A stretch of 64,000 bases of DNA from Achromobacter aegrifaciens (lineage in GTDB: Bacteria > Pseudomonadota > Gammaproteobacteria > Burkholderiales > Burkholderiaceae_B). The translations under genes and the position numbers were made by a program. This document shows, piece by piece, positions 39,568-51,222 of this stretch (its first letter is position 1; each line of letters opens with the position of its first letter). The stretch spans positions 248,001 to 312,000 of the forward strand of contig NZ_CADIJY010000005.1 in assembly GCF_902859735.1 (NCBI RefSeq), given 5' to 3'. Below the pieces are notes generated by a model, which saw only the letters and a list, made by a program, of their open reading frames with translations, was not told the origin of the DNA and made no database searches.

Positions 39568-40257
39568 TTACGCTCCCTTCTTGGCCGGGGCCTTGATGGC
39601 CGGGCGCACGACGATGTCGGCGCCAGCGTGGCCGGGGACAGCGCCCTTGACCAGCAGCAGGCCGCGCTCAACGTCAACGCGAACGACGTCGAGGTTTTGA
39701 ACGGTGCGGGTGACATCACCCAGGTGACCGGCCATGCGCTTACCCGGGAAAATACGGCCCGGATCTTGAGCTTGACCAATCGAGCCCGGGACGCGGTGCG
39801 AACGGGAGTTACCGTGCGACGCGCGCTGCGAACCGAAGTTGTGACGCTTGATGGTACCGGCGAAGCCTTTACCAATGGTGGTGCCCGTGACGTCGACCTG
39901 TTGGCCGGCTTCGAACACCGATTCCACGGCGATCACGGAACCGGCCGCAAATTCAGCGGCGCGAGCGGGATCAAGGCGGAATTCTTTGAGGATGCTACCG
40001 GCTTCAGCGCCGGCTTTGGCGTAGTGGCCCGTTTGCGGCTGAGCCACACGCGAGGCACGACGAGTGCCATAAGCCACTTGGATCGCGGCGTAGCCGTCGG
40101 TTTCCAGCGACTTAACTTGGGTCACGCGGTTGTTCGACACGTCCAGCACGGTCACCGGGATGGATTCACCTTCCTCGGTAAAAATGCGGGTCATGCCGAC
40201 CTTGCGACCCACCAGCCCCAGCCGGTGAGCGGCGGGCGTGGGTGTCGAATTCGACAT
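39568..40257 (-). CDS. rplC: 50S ribosomal protein L3
   Basis: Early large-subunit assembly protein, 229 residues, with [15 protein letters not shown] and the loop [17 protein letters not shown]. The frame opens further upstream, but the ATG at 40257 has a GGAG site and the family length. It is the first gene of this S10 operon because a terminator separates it from rpsJ; a promoter is at 40412-40441. Confidence 0.98.
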   Translation of the reverse strand: MSNSTPTPAAHRLGLVGRKVGMTRIFTEEGESIPVTVLDVSNNRVTQVKSLETDGYAAIQVAYGTRRASRVAQPQTGHYAKAGAEAGSILKEFRLDPARAAEFAAGSVIAVESVFEAGQQVDVTGTTIGKGFAGTIKRHNFGSQRASHGNSRSHRVPGSIGQAQDPGRIFPGKRMAGHLGDVTRTVQNLDVVRVDVERGLLLVKGAVPGHAGADIVVRPAIKAPAKKGA

Positions 40258-40704
40258 CGTTTTCTCCATTCCCGACTGCGATTGGTCGGGGCTAATCAGG
40301 CAAAAGGTAACGGCCTTTGCCCTACGACTATGTTCAACCTGGTACGAATTCCGGCGGGGGCCGCCTTTCTTTTTCCCATAGTTGCTCTTGCCACAAAATG
40401 GCAAGCTTCGCATATTAGCACGTTTTTTCCAGTGGACACAAGCACTTAGCGCGCTTCGGCTCCACTGCAAAGGGCAAATTCACCACAGCCAGCATAAGCA
40501 GACCGCCTTGGCGGCGTTGGCTGGGGCTGAATCCGGTAGTGAGCGCCTGCTAACAAAATCCGGAAGGAAACGTTTGGGCGCCCTGCCCGCCCGGAACCGG
40601 GCGTCGCGCTCAGCGGTTCCAAAACAAAATGGCCGCACTCCCGAGGGATGCGGCCATTTTTATTTCGTGCCTGCCGGCGAAGGTAGCAGGCCCGAAGCGC
40701 TTTA
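40258..40704 (-). promoter_or_regulatory. Gene-free 447-bp spacer: rplC promoter and structured leader, rpsJ terminator
   Basis: No gene is visible. Minus-strand promoter candidate: TTGTGT (40436-40441), 18 bp, TAATAT (40412-40417). The predicted leader of about 147 nt holds three hairpins: 40387-40405 (7 bp at the 5' end), 40299-40321 (8 bp with one bulge), and 40271-40290 (6 bp, next to the rplC ribosome site). The rest is the rpsJ terminator region; bases 40442-40625 show nothing clear. Confidence 0.65.
40626..40660 (-). terminator. Intrinsic terminator of the str operon after rpsJ
   Basis: A 12-bp stem (40626-40637 with 40649-40660) with an extra small inner stem; on the minus strand it is followed by a U-rich tract. 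It lies 45 bp after the rpsJ stop and separates rpsJ from rplC. Confidence 0.92.
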
Positions 40705-41016
40705 TTACTGCAGCGCGATTTCGACGTCGACGCCGGCCGGCAGGTCCAGACGCATCAGAGCGTCAACGGTCTTGTCGGTGGGATCAACGATGTCCATCAG
40801 GCGCTGGTGCGTACGGATTTCGAACTGGTCGCGCGACGTCTTGTTGACGTGCGGCGAGCGCAGGACGTCGTAGCGACGGATACGCGTGGGCAGCGGCACC
40901 GGACCGCGGACAACTGCGCCGGTACGCTTGGCGGTATCGACGATTTCAGCGGCCGATTGATCGATCAGCTTGTAATCGAAGGCTTTCAAGCGGATACGGA
41001 TCTTTTGGTTTTTCAT
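40705..41016 (-). CDS. rpsJ: 30S ribosomal protein S10 (NusE)
   Basis: The 103-residue protein starts [20 protein letters not shown]. It acts in the 30S head and in NusG-linked antitermination. It is normally the first gene of the S10 operon; here it is the last gene of the str unit, 75 bp after tuf and followed by a terminator. Confidence 0.99.
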   Translation of the reverse strand: MKNQKIRIRLKAFDYKLIDQSAAEIVDTAKRTGAVVRGPVPLPTRIRRYDVLRSPHVNKTSRDQFEIRTHQRLMDIVDPTDKTVDALMRLDLPAGVDVEIALQ

Positions 41017-41091
41017 GGCGTTTCCTAAAGAACGAGAGGCGAAGGCGACGAGGCCGCCCTCGCTGGTTGTGTGCTGCTTAAGTGATCCGAA

Positions 41092-42282
<1,191 letters not shown>

Positions 42283-42358
42283 GATCTCTATCCTTTGACT
42301 TTCAAGGAAATTTCGATATTTGCCGCGCCGCCTTTTGGGCGGACGCGGCGAGGGTTAT

Positions 42359-44461
<2,103 letters not shown>

Positions 44462-44479
44462 GGTGGGTTAGTCCTTAAA

Positions 44480-44950
44480 TTACCAGCGGAAATGGCTGAA
44501 GGCCTTGTTGGCCTCTGCCATCTTGTGCGTGTCTTCGCGCTTCTTCATCGCGGCGCCACGACCTTCGGAGGCGTCGATCAGTTCGCCAGCAAGACGCAGA
44601 TCCATCGACTTCTCGCCACGCTTCTTGGCGGCTTCACGGAGCCAACGCATAGCCAGGGCCAGGCGGCGCACGGGGCGCACTTCAACCGGCACTTGGTAGT
44701 TGGCACCGCCAACGCGGCGGCTCTTCACTTCGACGATCGGCTTGATGTTGTTGATCGCCAGGCTGAAAACTTCGATCGGCTCCTTGCCGGTCTTGGTTTG
44801 CACTTGCTCGAGGGCGCCGTAAACGATGCGCTCGGCGACGGCCTTCTTGCCGTCCAGCATGACGACGTTCATGAACTTGGCGAGTTCGACGCTGCCGAAC
44901 TTGGGATCGGGCAGAATCTCGCGCTTGGGTACTTCGCGACGACGGGGCAT
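44480..44950 (-). CDS. rpsG: 30S ribosomal protein S7
   Basis: Head assembly initiator of 156 residues starting [18 protein letters not shown]. In E. coli S7 represses the str operon by binding the rpsL-rpsG spacer. Here that spacer is 166 bp, long enough for such a site, but I could not define its fold. Confidence 0.99.
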   Translation of the reverse strand: MPRRREVPKREILPDPKFGSVELAKFMNVVMLDGKKAVAERIVYGALEQVQTKTGKEPIEVFSLAINNIKPIVEVKSRRVGGANYQVPVEVRPVRRLALAMRWLREAAKKRGEKSMDLRLAGELIDASEGRGAAMKKREDTHKMAEANKAFSHFRW

Positions 44951-45116
44951 TGTTGCTTCCTTGTGTCTGTTCAGTTGAACCGTGTTTCATTACACGGCCA
45001 TGGCCGTCCATGGAGACGACCCCTTACGTGCCGCGCACATTCCCATCATCTGGATGGCGCGGTCGCACTTCCCTAGTGACGGACTTCCGCCACGCGGGGG
45101 TACTGCTGACTCGTTA

Positions 45117-45494
45117 TTAAGCCTTCTTCGGGCGCTTGGCGCCGTACTTCGAGCGGGCTTGCTTACGATCCTTGACGCCTTGCAGGTCGAGGGAACCGCG
45201 CACGATGTGATAACGCACACCGGGCAAGTCCTTCACACGACCGCCACGCACCAGAACCACCGAGTGCTCTTGCAGGTTGTGGCCTTCACCGCCGATGTAC
45301 GAAATGACTTCGTAACCGTTGGTCAGACGCACTTTGGCAACCTTACGCAGAGCGGAGTTCGGCTTCTTGGGGGTGGTGGTGTACACGCGAGTGCACACGC
45401 CGCGGCGTTGCGGGCAGTTTTCGAGCGCGGGGCTCTTGCTTTTGATGATGCTGACTTCGCGCGGCTTGCGCACGAGTTGGCTAATGGTAGGCAT
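45117..45494 (-). CDS. rpsL: 30S ribosomal protein S12
   Basis: Decoding-centre protein of 125 residues starting [12 protein letters not shown]. The lysines in TTPKKPNSA and GRVKDLPG, whose substitutions give streptomycin resistance, are both wild type. It is the first gene of the str operon, about 310 nt after the promoter candidate. Confidence 0.99.
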
Positions 45495-46044
45495 GACCTT
45501 TGAAATCCCTTTTACGTACCACTGGGTAAGTACTTACGTACTCGTCTCCTCAAGCAGTGAACTTTCGGAGAAGGCAGTTCGCGCAAAACCGCCTCAAACG
45601 TTCGTATACGTAAAAGAGCGGGCTTGCCAACAAACTATGACAAAACGCACAAAGCTGGATGCCGTGGAGCGACGACGCCGGAAGGACCCGATGCCGCGAA
45701 GCCGTGTGGCCTGGAAGACGAAAGGCTCGTGACGCACCCCGTTCCCAGACACCGTACTTCTGAACCCTACCGCGGCCAGTTTTTGCGCGCGAAATAAAGC
45801 AGTAAGCCCTTTAGCATAACTGAGATAAAGGCTTGCTGTCAAAGAAAATTGTAAGGTCTGCGATGTGGCGTGTTGCCGGCAGAAGACCGCCCGTTCGGCG
45901 GCGCTCGCGGAAATTAGGGCCACATATGCCGAAAAACGGAAGCGGAAATTGGGGCCGCTGATCGTGACGAACCGCGGGAAAACGATAGGCGGACTTTCCG
46001 GCAGCAGCTGGCGCCAGGCACGCCAACCAGTGTACCCGCCCGCG
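45495..46044 (-). promoter_or_regulatory. Gene-free 550-bp region: str operon promoter and long leader
   Basis: No gene is supported. On the minus strand a consensus TTGACA (45837-45842) with an 18-bp spacer and TATGCT (45813-45818), preceded by an AT-rich upstream stretch, is the likely str promoter; the leader would be about 312 nt. A weaker second promoter is possible inside it: TTGGCA (45625-45630), 16 bp, TATACG (45603-45608). Near the gene, TTACGTA occurs at 45512-45518 and 45534-45540, and inverted at 45607-45613, with a 12-bp palindrome at 45526-45537. Confidence 0.7.
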
Positions 46045-46749
46045 TTACTGATCGGCGAACAGGTAGCCGCTGCCGTAGACCGTGCGGATCGGCAGCATCA
46101 CCCCGGCCAGCTCGGCCTTGCGGCGCAAGCGGCTGACGATCACGTCGATGCTGCGCGAACCGCTGGCGCGCACCCCGCCGCCTTCAACCTGCAGCTCGTC
46201 GCCCAATTCAGTCCGGCCCACGGCCTTGCCCGCGACTTCCAGCAGCGAGCGCACGATCAGGCGTTCGTTGGCGGAGAGGGAGATGGTCGCCCCCGAGGGC
46301 GCCGCCAGGGTCCAGCCCTGGTCTCGCAGTTCCCACTGCCCGTTCTGGGCGGCCTCGGCCACGGACGCCGCGTCCTGCCCCGCGGGCAGGCGGCGCGCCA
46401 GGGACAGCAGGATGCAGGCCAGCTCGCGCGGATCCTGCGGATCTGGCAGACAGGCGTCTGCGCCGCTTTGCAGGCAGCGCAGGCGGCTATCCACCGACAT
46501 GCCGCGCCCCGTGACCACGATGCCCATCGACGACGAGCCGTGCAGGCGCGCCACCAGGGCGTAGCCGATTTCACCCAAGGTCCCGACATCCAGGACCACG
46601 ACGTCATAGCCGCCGCCGTTGAGCAATCCAAACAATTCGAGAGACGTCGAGCAACCGCGTGCAGAAATACCAGCTTGCAGCAATGCGGACACGGCAATGC
46701 CGCGAGCGGCCTCGTCCGGTGACATCATAAGTATGCGCAATTGATTCAT
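46045..46749 (-). CDS. OmpR-type DNA-binding protein with degenerate receiver domain
   Basis: The 234-residue protein has a receiver-like N-domain and a C-terminal winged helix (about 140-232, with SIDVIVSRLRRKAELAG and TVYGSGYLF). The candidate phosphoacceptor D54 is kept, but the acidic pocket reads S10-P11-D12 instead of E-D-D, and the conserved Lys is replaced in ACLPDPQDP. Mg-dependent phosphorylation is therefore doubtful. It may be a constitutive or ligand-driven regulator. It is divergent from a normal response regulator across 269 bp and upstream of the str promoter. Confidence 0.85.
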   Translation of the reverse strand: MNQLRILMMSPDEAARGIAVSALLQAGISARGCSTSLELFGLLNGGGYDVVVLDVGTLGEIGYALVARLHGSSSMGIVVTGRGMSVDSRLRCLQSGADACLPDPQDPRELACILLSLARRLPAGQDAASVAEAAQNGQWELRDQGWTLAAPSGATISLSANERLIVRSLLEVAGKAVGRTELGDELQVEGGGVRASGSRSIDVIVSRLRRKAELAGVMLPIRTVYGSGYLFADQ

Positions 46750-46832
46750 ATCTGTTCCATCCGACCAACAACCTCGACCGGCTCCGCCCCCGCCGTACTG
46801 CGGAGGGGAGAACGATTGAGACAGTGTGGCGC

Positions 46833-46848
46833 GTTGTTACGCAACAAC
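46833..46848. promoter_or_regulatory. Candidate operator between two divergent regulators
   Basis: GTTGTTACGCAACAAC is a near-perfect inverted repeat (7 of 8 positions pair) in the 269-bp spacer of the two OmpR-type genes. It is a plausible binding site for one or both. A plus-strand promoter candidate, TTGCAA then CATAAC with 17-bp spacing, lies just downstream. Confidence 0.45.
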
Positions 46849-47018
46849 TCCAGTCAAGATTCGTCAACTTTGCAATGTTTGACAGTTCTTGCCATAACGT
46901 AGCCAGCCGGGGCCCCTCCCGAGTTATCATTCGTTTACACCTATATATTCCTTTCTCATCTTGCAGTAGGGCGCCATAGCGCGCGCTTGCGTAGCAAACC
47001 TTCGCGAGAACACGTCTG

Positions 47019-47735
47019 ATGAAAATCGCGTCGCTGGAAGACGACCTGGATCAAGCACGACGCATCCAGCAAGTTCTGACCACTGCCGGATACGACTGCA
47101 CCAGTTATCAGCAAAGCCGGGATCTGCTGGCCGCGCTACGCACTGAGCATTTCGACCTGGTGCTGCTGGACTGGCATCTGCCCGACATCGACGGTGACGA
47201 TGTGGTGCGGTGGCTGCGTGCCAATATCGGCCCGCGCATCCCGGTCATCTTCCTGACCAACCGGTCCAGCGAAGACGATCTGGTGGAAGGCCTGCGCGCG
47301 GGCGCGGACGACTACATCGTCAAACCGTTGCGCCCCCTGGAGCTGCTGGCCCGGGTGGCGGCCTTGCTGCGCCGCAGCCAGATTGCCGAGCCCGCGAACG
47401 ATGCCTTCGACGTAGCGCGTTATCGCATCGAACCCGCCGCCCGCAGCATCACCCTGGATTCCGCGGTTGTGCCGCTCGCCCCCAAGGAATTCGAACTGGC
47501 GCTGCTGTTTTTCCGCAATGTCGGCCGCCTCATGTCCCGCGACGTGCTGGCTGAATGTGTATGGAACCGGGAAATTCCGGCCACCTCGCGCACCCTGGAC
47601 ACCCACTTGTCGAACATCCGGCAAAAGCTCCAGCTGCGTCCGGAACATGGCGTGCGTCTTACGTCTTCATATGCGTTGGGCTACCGGCTTGAGCTGATCA
47701 GCTCGCCGGAAGACATCGCAGTCAATCCGCAGTAA
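47019..47735 (+). CDS. OmpR-family response regulator
   Basis: The 238-residue regulator has an intact receiver (E7-D8-D9 acidic cluster, phosphoacceptor D51 in LLDWHLPD, Lys in VKPLRP) and a winged-helix output domain (about 130-228, ending LTSSYALGYRLE). It lies 33 bp upstream of the LysM-FecR gene and in one operon with the CHASE2 kinase, its likely phosphodonor. Confidence 0.93.
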   Translation: MKIASLEDDLDQARRIQQVLTTAGYDCTSYQQSRDLLAALRTEHFDLVLLDWHLPDIDGDDVVRWLRANIGPRIPVIFLTNRSSEDDLVEGLRAGADDYIVKPLRPLELLARVAALLRRSQIAEPANDAFDVARYRIEPAARSITLDSAVVPLAPKEFELALLFFRNVGRLMSRDVLAECVWNREIPATSRTLDTHLSNIRQKLQLRPEHGVRLTSSYALGYRLELISSPEDIAVNPQ

Positions 47736-47768
47736 GCGCCTGCGCGCATCCCTGGAGAATCGAGAGTC

Positions 47769-48878
47769 ATGAGCCGCTGCCGCGCGCTTTCTTTGCTTGC
47801 CCTGATGTCCTGCCTGACGTTGATGGCGCCGGCGCGCAGCCAGCCTGCCGGCGCGCTCGGAGATGATTTCATCTACCGCATACGGCAAGGCGATACGCTG
47901 ATCGACCTGGCGACCCGCTATACGCACAAGCCGGCCAACTGGAACCAGTTGCAGACCCTGAACAAGGTCGTCACGCCCGAAACGCTGCCCATCGGGCTGG
48001 AGTTGCGCATTCCGCTGTCCATGATTCCCGTACGGCCCGCCGACGCCCGCGTCGTGCACGTCAGCGGCCAGGCGAACGTCGATGGCAAGCCCCTGCGGGC
48101 CGGCGATACCGTGGCCGAAGGCAGCACGGTCGGCACCGCCGCCAACGGCTTCGTGACGCTGGAGCTGGCCGATGGTTCCAAGCTGACGCTGCCGGCTGGC
48201 GGTTCGGTCGAATTGACGCGCCTGCGCCAGTTCGAAGGCACGGCGCTGACGGATTCCGTCGTCCAGGTGCAAAAGGGCGGCGTGGAATCGACCGTGGCAC
48301 CGTCCGGACAGGGCGTGGGCCGCTTCGAAGTCCGCACGCCGGTCGCAGTCACCGGCGTGCGTGGCACGCGCTTCCGCGTACAAAGCGGCGCGCAAGGCGT
48401 GCACAGCGAAGTGCTGGAAGGCAGCGTGCGGCTGCAGCCCCACGCCCCCGGATCGGCCCCGGCCAAACCCGTGGCGGTGGCCACGGGCTACGGTGCGGCG
48501 GTCGGCGCGGACGGCGTCGTCTCGGGCATGCGCGCGCTGCTGGATGCGCCGCAACTGGGCACGCCCACGCGTGCGGGCGGCGGCGCCTGGACCGCTGACG
48601 TCTCGCCCGTGTCCGGCGCACAGAGCTATCTGGTGCGCGTCTCGCGCGATGCCGAAGGCGCGTTGCCGGTATCGTCGACGAGCTTCCCCACCAACGACAT
48701 CCGCTTTACGGCGCCCGGTCCCGGCACCTACTACGTGTCCGTGCGCGCGGTGGATGACCTGGGCCTGAACGGGCGCGACGCGATCGCAACCTTCGAGGGC
48801 GCGAACATGCTCCTGACCTCCGACGGCTCGGGCGTCGCCAGCGGCACGGGCGGCCTGATCACGCTGACCGATTACTAG
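47769..48878 (+). CDS. Periplasmic LysM and FecR-domain protein
   Basis: A signal peptide (about residues 1-25) is followed by a LysM module (about 33-88, YRIRQGDTLIDLATRYT), a FecR-type domain (about 120-215, with VTGVRGTRFRVQ) and a C-terminal Ig/FnIII-like domain (about 255-345). It has 369 residues and no membrane anchor after the signal. LysM suggests peptidoglycan binding. Its place between a response regulator and a CHASE2 kinase suggests it passes a periplasmic signal to the kinase; this is inference. Confidence 0.88.
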   Translation: MSRCRALSLLALMSCLTLMAPARSQPAGALGDDFIYRIRQGDTLIDLATRYTHKPANWNQLQTLNKVVTPETLPIGLELRIPLSMIPVRPADARVVHVSGQANVDGKPLRAGDTVAEGSTVGTAANGFVTLELADGSKLTLPAGGSVELTRLRQFEGTALTDSVVQVQKGGVESTVAPSGQGVGRFEVRTPVAVTGVRGTRFRVQSGAQGVHSEVLEGSVRLQPHAPGSAPAKPVAVATGYGAAVGADGVVSGMRALLDAPQLGTPTRAGGGAWTADVSPVSGAQSYLVRVSRDAEGALPVSSTSFPTNDIRFTAPGPGTYYVSVRAVDDLGLNGRDAIATFEGANMLLTSDGSGVASGTGGLITLTDY

Positions 48879-48888
48879 AGCCCGCCCC

Positions 48889-51210
48889 ATGGCCGACGCC
48901 GATCCGCAGGACCGGACCTCGCGCTCAGGGCTGTGGCTGACTGTGGCTTTGGCGGCGCTTGCCGCCATCCTGGGCGCCTTCAACGGCCTGGGCCGTTTCG
49001 ACCAGATTCTTTATGACCGCGCCTTGTCGGTAACGGGGCGTGCCGCCGATCCCGATATCCTGATCGTCGCGATAGACGATGACAGCGTCAAGGCGCTGGG
49101 CCATTGGCCCTGGCGGCGCGCGGTCCACGCGGCGCTGCTGGACCGGCTGCAGGGCGCTCGAGCCGTGGCTCTGGACCTGATCTTCGCCGAACCGGACATG
49201 GCCAATCCGAACGACGACCGCATTCTGGCCGACAGCATCCGGCGTCACGGACGCGCCGTCCTGCCGGTCGTATTGGACCGGCTCGACCGCCCTTCCGCCG
49301 TCAACGAACCCATCCCCGGCGTGGCGCAGGCCGCCGCCGCGAAAGGCTTCATCAACGCGCGCATCGACCCGGATGGCGTGGTGCGCGAAGCCACCCTGAC
49401 CGCGCGGCTTGGAGACCGCCGCTGGAACCATCTGGCCTTGGCCATGCTGGACGTCGGCGGCGAACCGGATTCCGCGCAAAAGCTGTTGAAACGCGCCGCG
49501 CCTGACGGCAGCATCCTGATCCCCTACGCCGGCCCCACCGCGCATACGCGCACCGTGTCCTACCTGTCCGTGTTGCGCGGCGATCTGTCGCCGGAGGATC
49601 TGCGCGGCAAGTACGTGCTGGTCGGCGCCTGGGCCACCGGCCTGGGCGACGCTTACCCGACACCGGTATCGCATGACGTCAGCGGCATGTCGGGGGTCGA
49701 GATCATCGCCAACCTGCTGCACGCCGCGCGCGACGACATCGCCTATAGGCTGCCGCCCGCCTGGTGCAACGCGCTATTTGCGGCGCTGCCCGTGCTGCTG
49801 GCCTGCCTGGCCTTGTGGCGACTGTCGCCCAAGCGGGCCCTGCTGGTCAGCCTGGCGCTGTTCGCCCTCATCCTGCTGACGGCGCTGCTGCTGCTGGCCT
49901 ATGCCTATGTGTGGTTCGCGCCGGCCGCGGCCCTGCTGGGCGTGACGCTGTGCTATCCGCTCTGGAGCTGGCGCAGCCAGGAGGCCGCGCTGCGCTACAT
50001 GGACAACGAGCTGCGTCGCCTGCAGCGCGAGTACCCGCCGGTGCTGAACGAAGCCGGCGCCCAGGGCGCGGGACCCAGCGTGTCGCTGGAGAGCCGCGTC
50101 GGGGAGCTGCGCCGGGCGCTGGCCCGCGTGCGCAACCTGCGCCGCTTCCTGGCCGACGGCCTGGACGGCATGCCGGACGCCACGCTGGTTTTCGATCAGG
50201 ACGGCCGCATGCAATTCCGCAACCAGGCGGCGGTCATGTATTTCCAGCGGCTGGGCATGCGCCCTCCCCGCGTCGGCCGCCCGGCCGCGCACCTGCTCGA
50301 GAAGACCATCTCCGATCCTGCCACGCGCCAACGCGTCGCCGAAGCGCTCAGCGGCCAAGGCCCGGTCGCCGCGCCATCGCCCTGGAGCGCCGACCTGGAG
50401 ATACGCGACCACGCGGGGCGCGACCTGATCCTGAAATGCGCGCCCATCCATACCGCCGAAGGCAACTTCGCCGGCACCGTCACCACGCTGACGGACATCT
50501 CGCGCATCCGCCAGGCCGAACGCCAGCGCGAGGAAACCCTGCGCTTCATCTCGCACGACATGCGCGCGCCTCAAAGCTCGATCCTCGCGCTGGTCGAAAT
50601 GAAGCAGGAAAGCGGCTCGGCCGAAGACCAGGGTGAAACCCTGGGCCGCATCGCCGCGCTGGCCAACCGTACGCTGCGCCTGGTCGACGACTTCGTGCAT
50701 CTGACCCGTGCCGAGTCGATGACGATCAGCGCAGTAGAGCTGGATCTAGGCAGCCTGCTCCAGGACGCCGTGGACGAGTTCTGGGCCTCGGCGCAGAAGC
50801 GCGGCATTGAACTCACCCTCGCGCTGCCGCTGCCCGCCGCCTACGTCCGCGGCGATCAGACCCTGCTCATGCGCACGCTGTGCAATCTGATCGACAACGC
50901 CATCAAATACAGCCCGGCGGACACGCGGATCGAATGCGGCATCGACGAGGAACCCGGCTTCTGGCGCGTCAATATCCGCGATCAGGGCCAGGGTATCGCA
51001 GCGCAGGATCTGGCCCGCTTGTTCGAGCCGTTCTCGCGCGTGGGTGTGGAAACCCGCGGCGATGTCGGTGGCGCGGGCCTGGGCCTGGCATTCGTGCGCA
51101 CGGTGGCCGAACGCCACGGCGGATCGGTCGAGGTCAGCAGCGAGCTGGGCGTGGGTTCGGTCTTCACGCTGCGCCTGCCGATGGCGCCGGAGGAGATGCC
51201 CGCGGCATAG
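48889..51210 (+). CDS. CHASE2-PAS sensor histidine kinase
   Basis: The 773-residue hybrid-free kinase has an N-terminal membrane segment (about 18-36), a periplasmic CHASE2 domain to about 285 and three closely spaced membrane helices (about 288-365). A coiled segment and PAS domain (about 425-545) follow, then HisKA with the phospho-acceptor His556 (RFISHDMRAP) and HATPase_c with LCNLIDNAIKYSP, DQGQGIA and GGAGLGLAF. All catalytic boxes are intact. It starts 10 bp after the LysM-FecR gene; its stop is 12 bp from the convergent pseudokinase stop. Confidence 0.93.
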   Translation: MADADPQDRTSRSGLWLTVALAALAAILGAFNGLGRFDQILYDRALSVTGRAADPDILIVAIDDDSVKALGHWPWRRAVHAALLDRLQGARAVALDLIFAEPDMANPNDDRILADSIRRHGRAVLPVVLDRLDRPSAVNEPIPGVAQAAAAKGFINARIDPDGVVREATLTARLGDRRWNHLALAMLDVGGEPDSAQKLLKRAAPDGSILIPYAGPTAHTRTVSYLSVLRGDLSPEDLRGKYVLVGAWATGLGDAYPTPVSHDVSGMSGVEIIANLLHAARDDIAYRLPPAWCNALFAALPVLLACLALWRLSPKRALLVSLALFALILLTALLLLAYAYVWFAPAAALLGVTLCYPLWSWRSQEAALRYMDNELRRLQREYPPVLNEAGAQGAGPSVSLESRVGELRRALARVRNLRRFLADGLDGMPDATLVFDQDGRMQFRNQAAVMYFQRLGMRPPRVGRPAAHLLEKTISDPATRQRVAEALSGQGPVAAPSPWSADLEIRDHAGRDLILKCAPIHTAEGNFAGTVTTLTDISRIRQAERQREETLRFISHDMRAPQSSILALVEMKQESGSAEDQGETLGRIAALANRTLRLVDDFVHLTRAESMTISAVELDLGSLLQDAVDEFWASAQKRGIELTLALPLPAAYVRGDQTLLMRTLCNLIDNAIKYSPADTRIECGIDEEPGFWRVNIRDQGQGIAAQDLARLFEPFSRVGVETRGDVGGAGLGLAFVRTVAERHGGSVEVSSELGVGSVFTLRLPMAPEEMPAA

Positions 51211-51222
51211 CCGCGGCGATCC

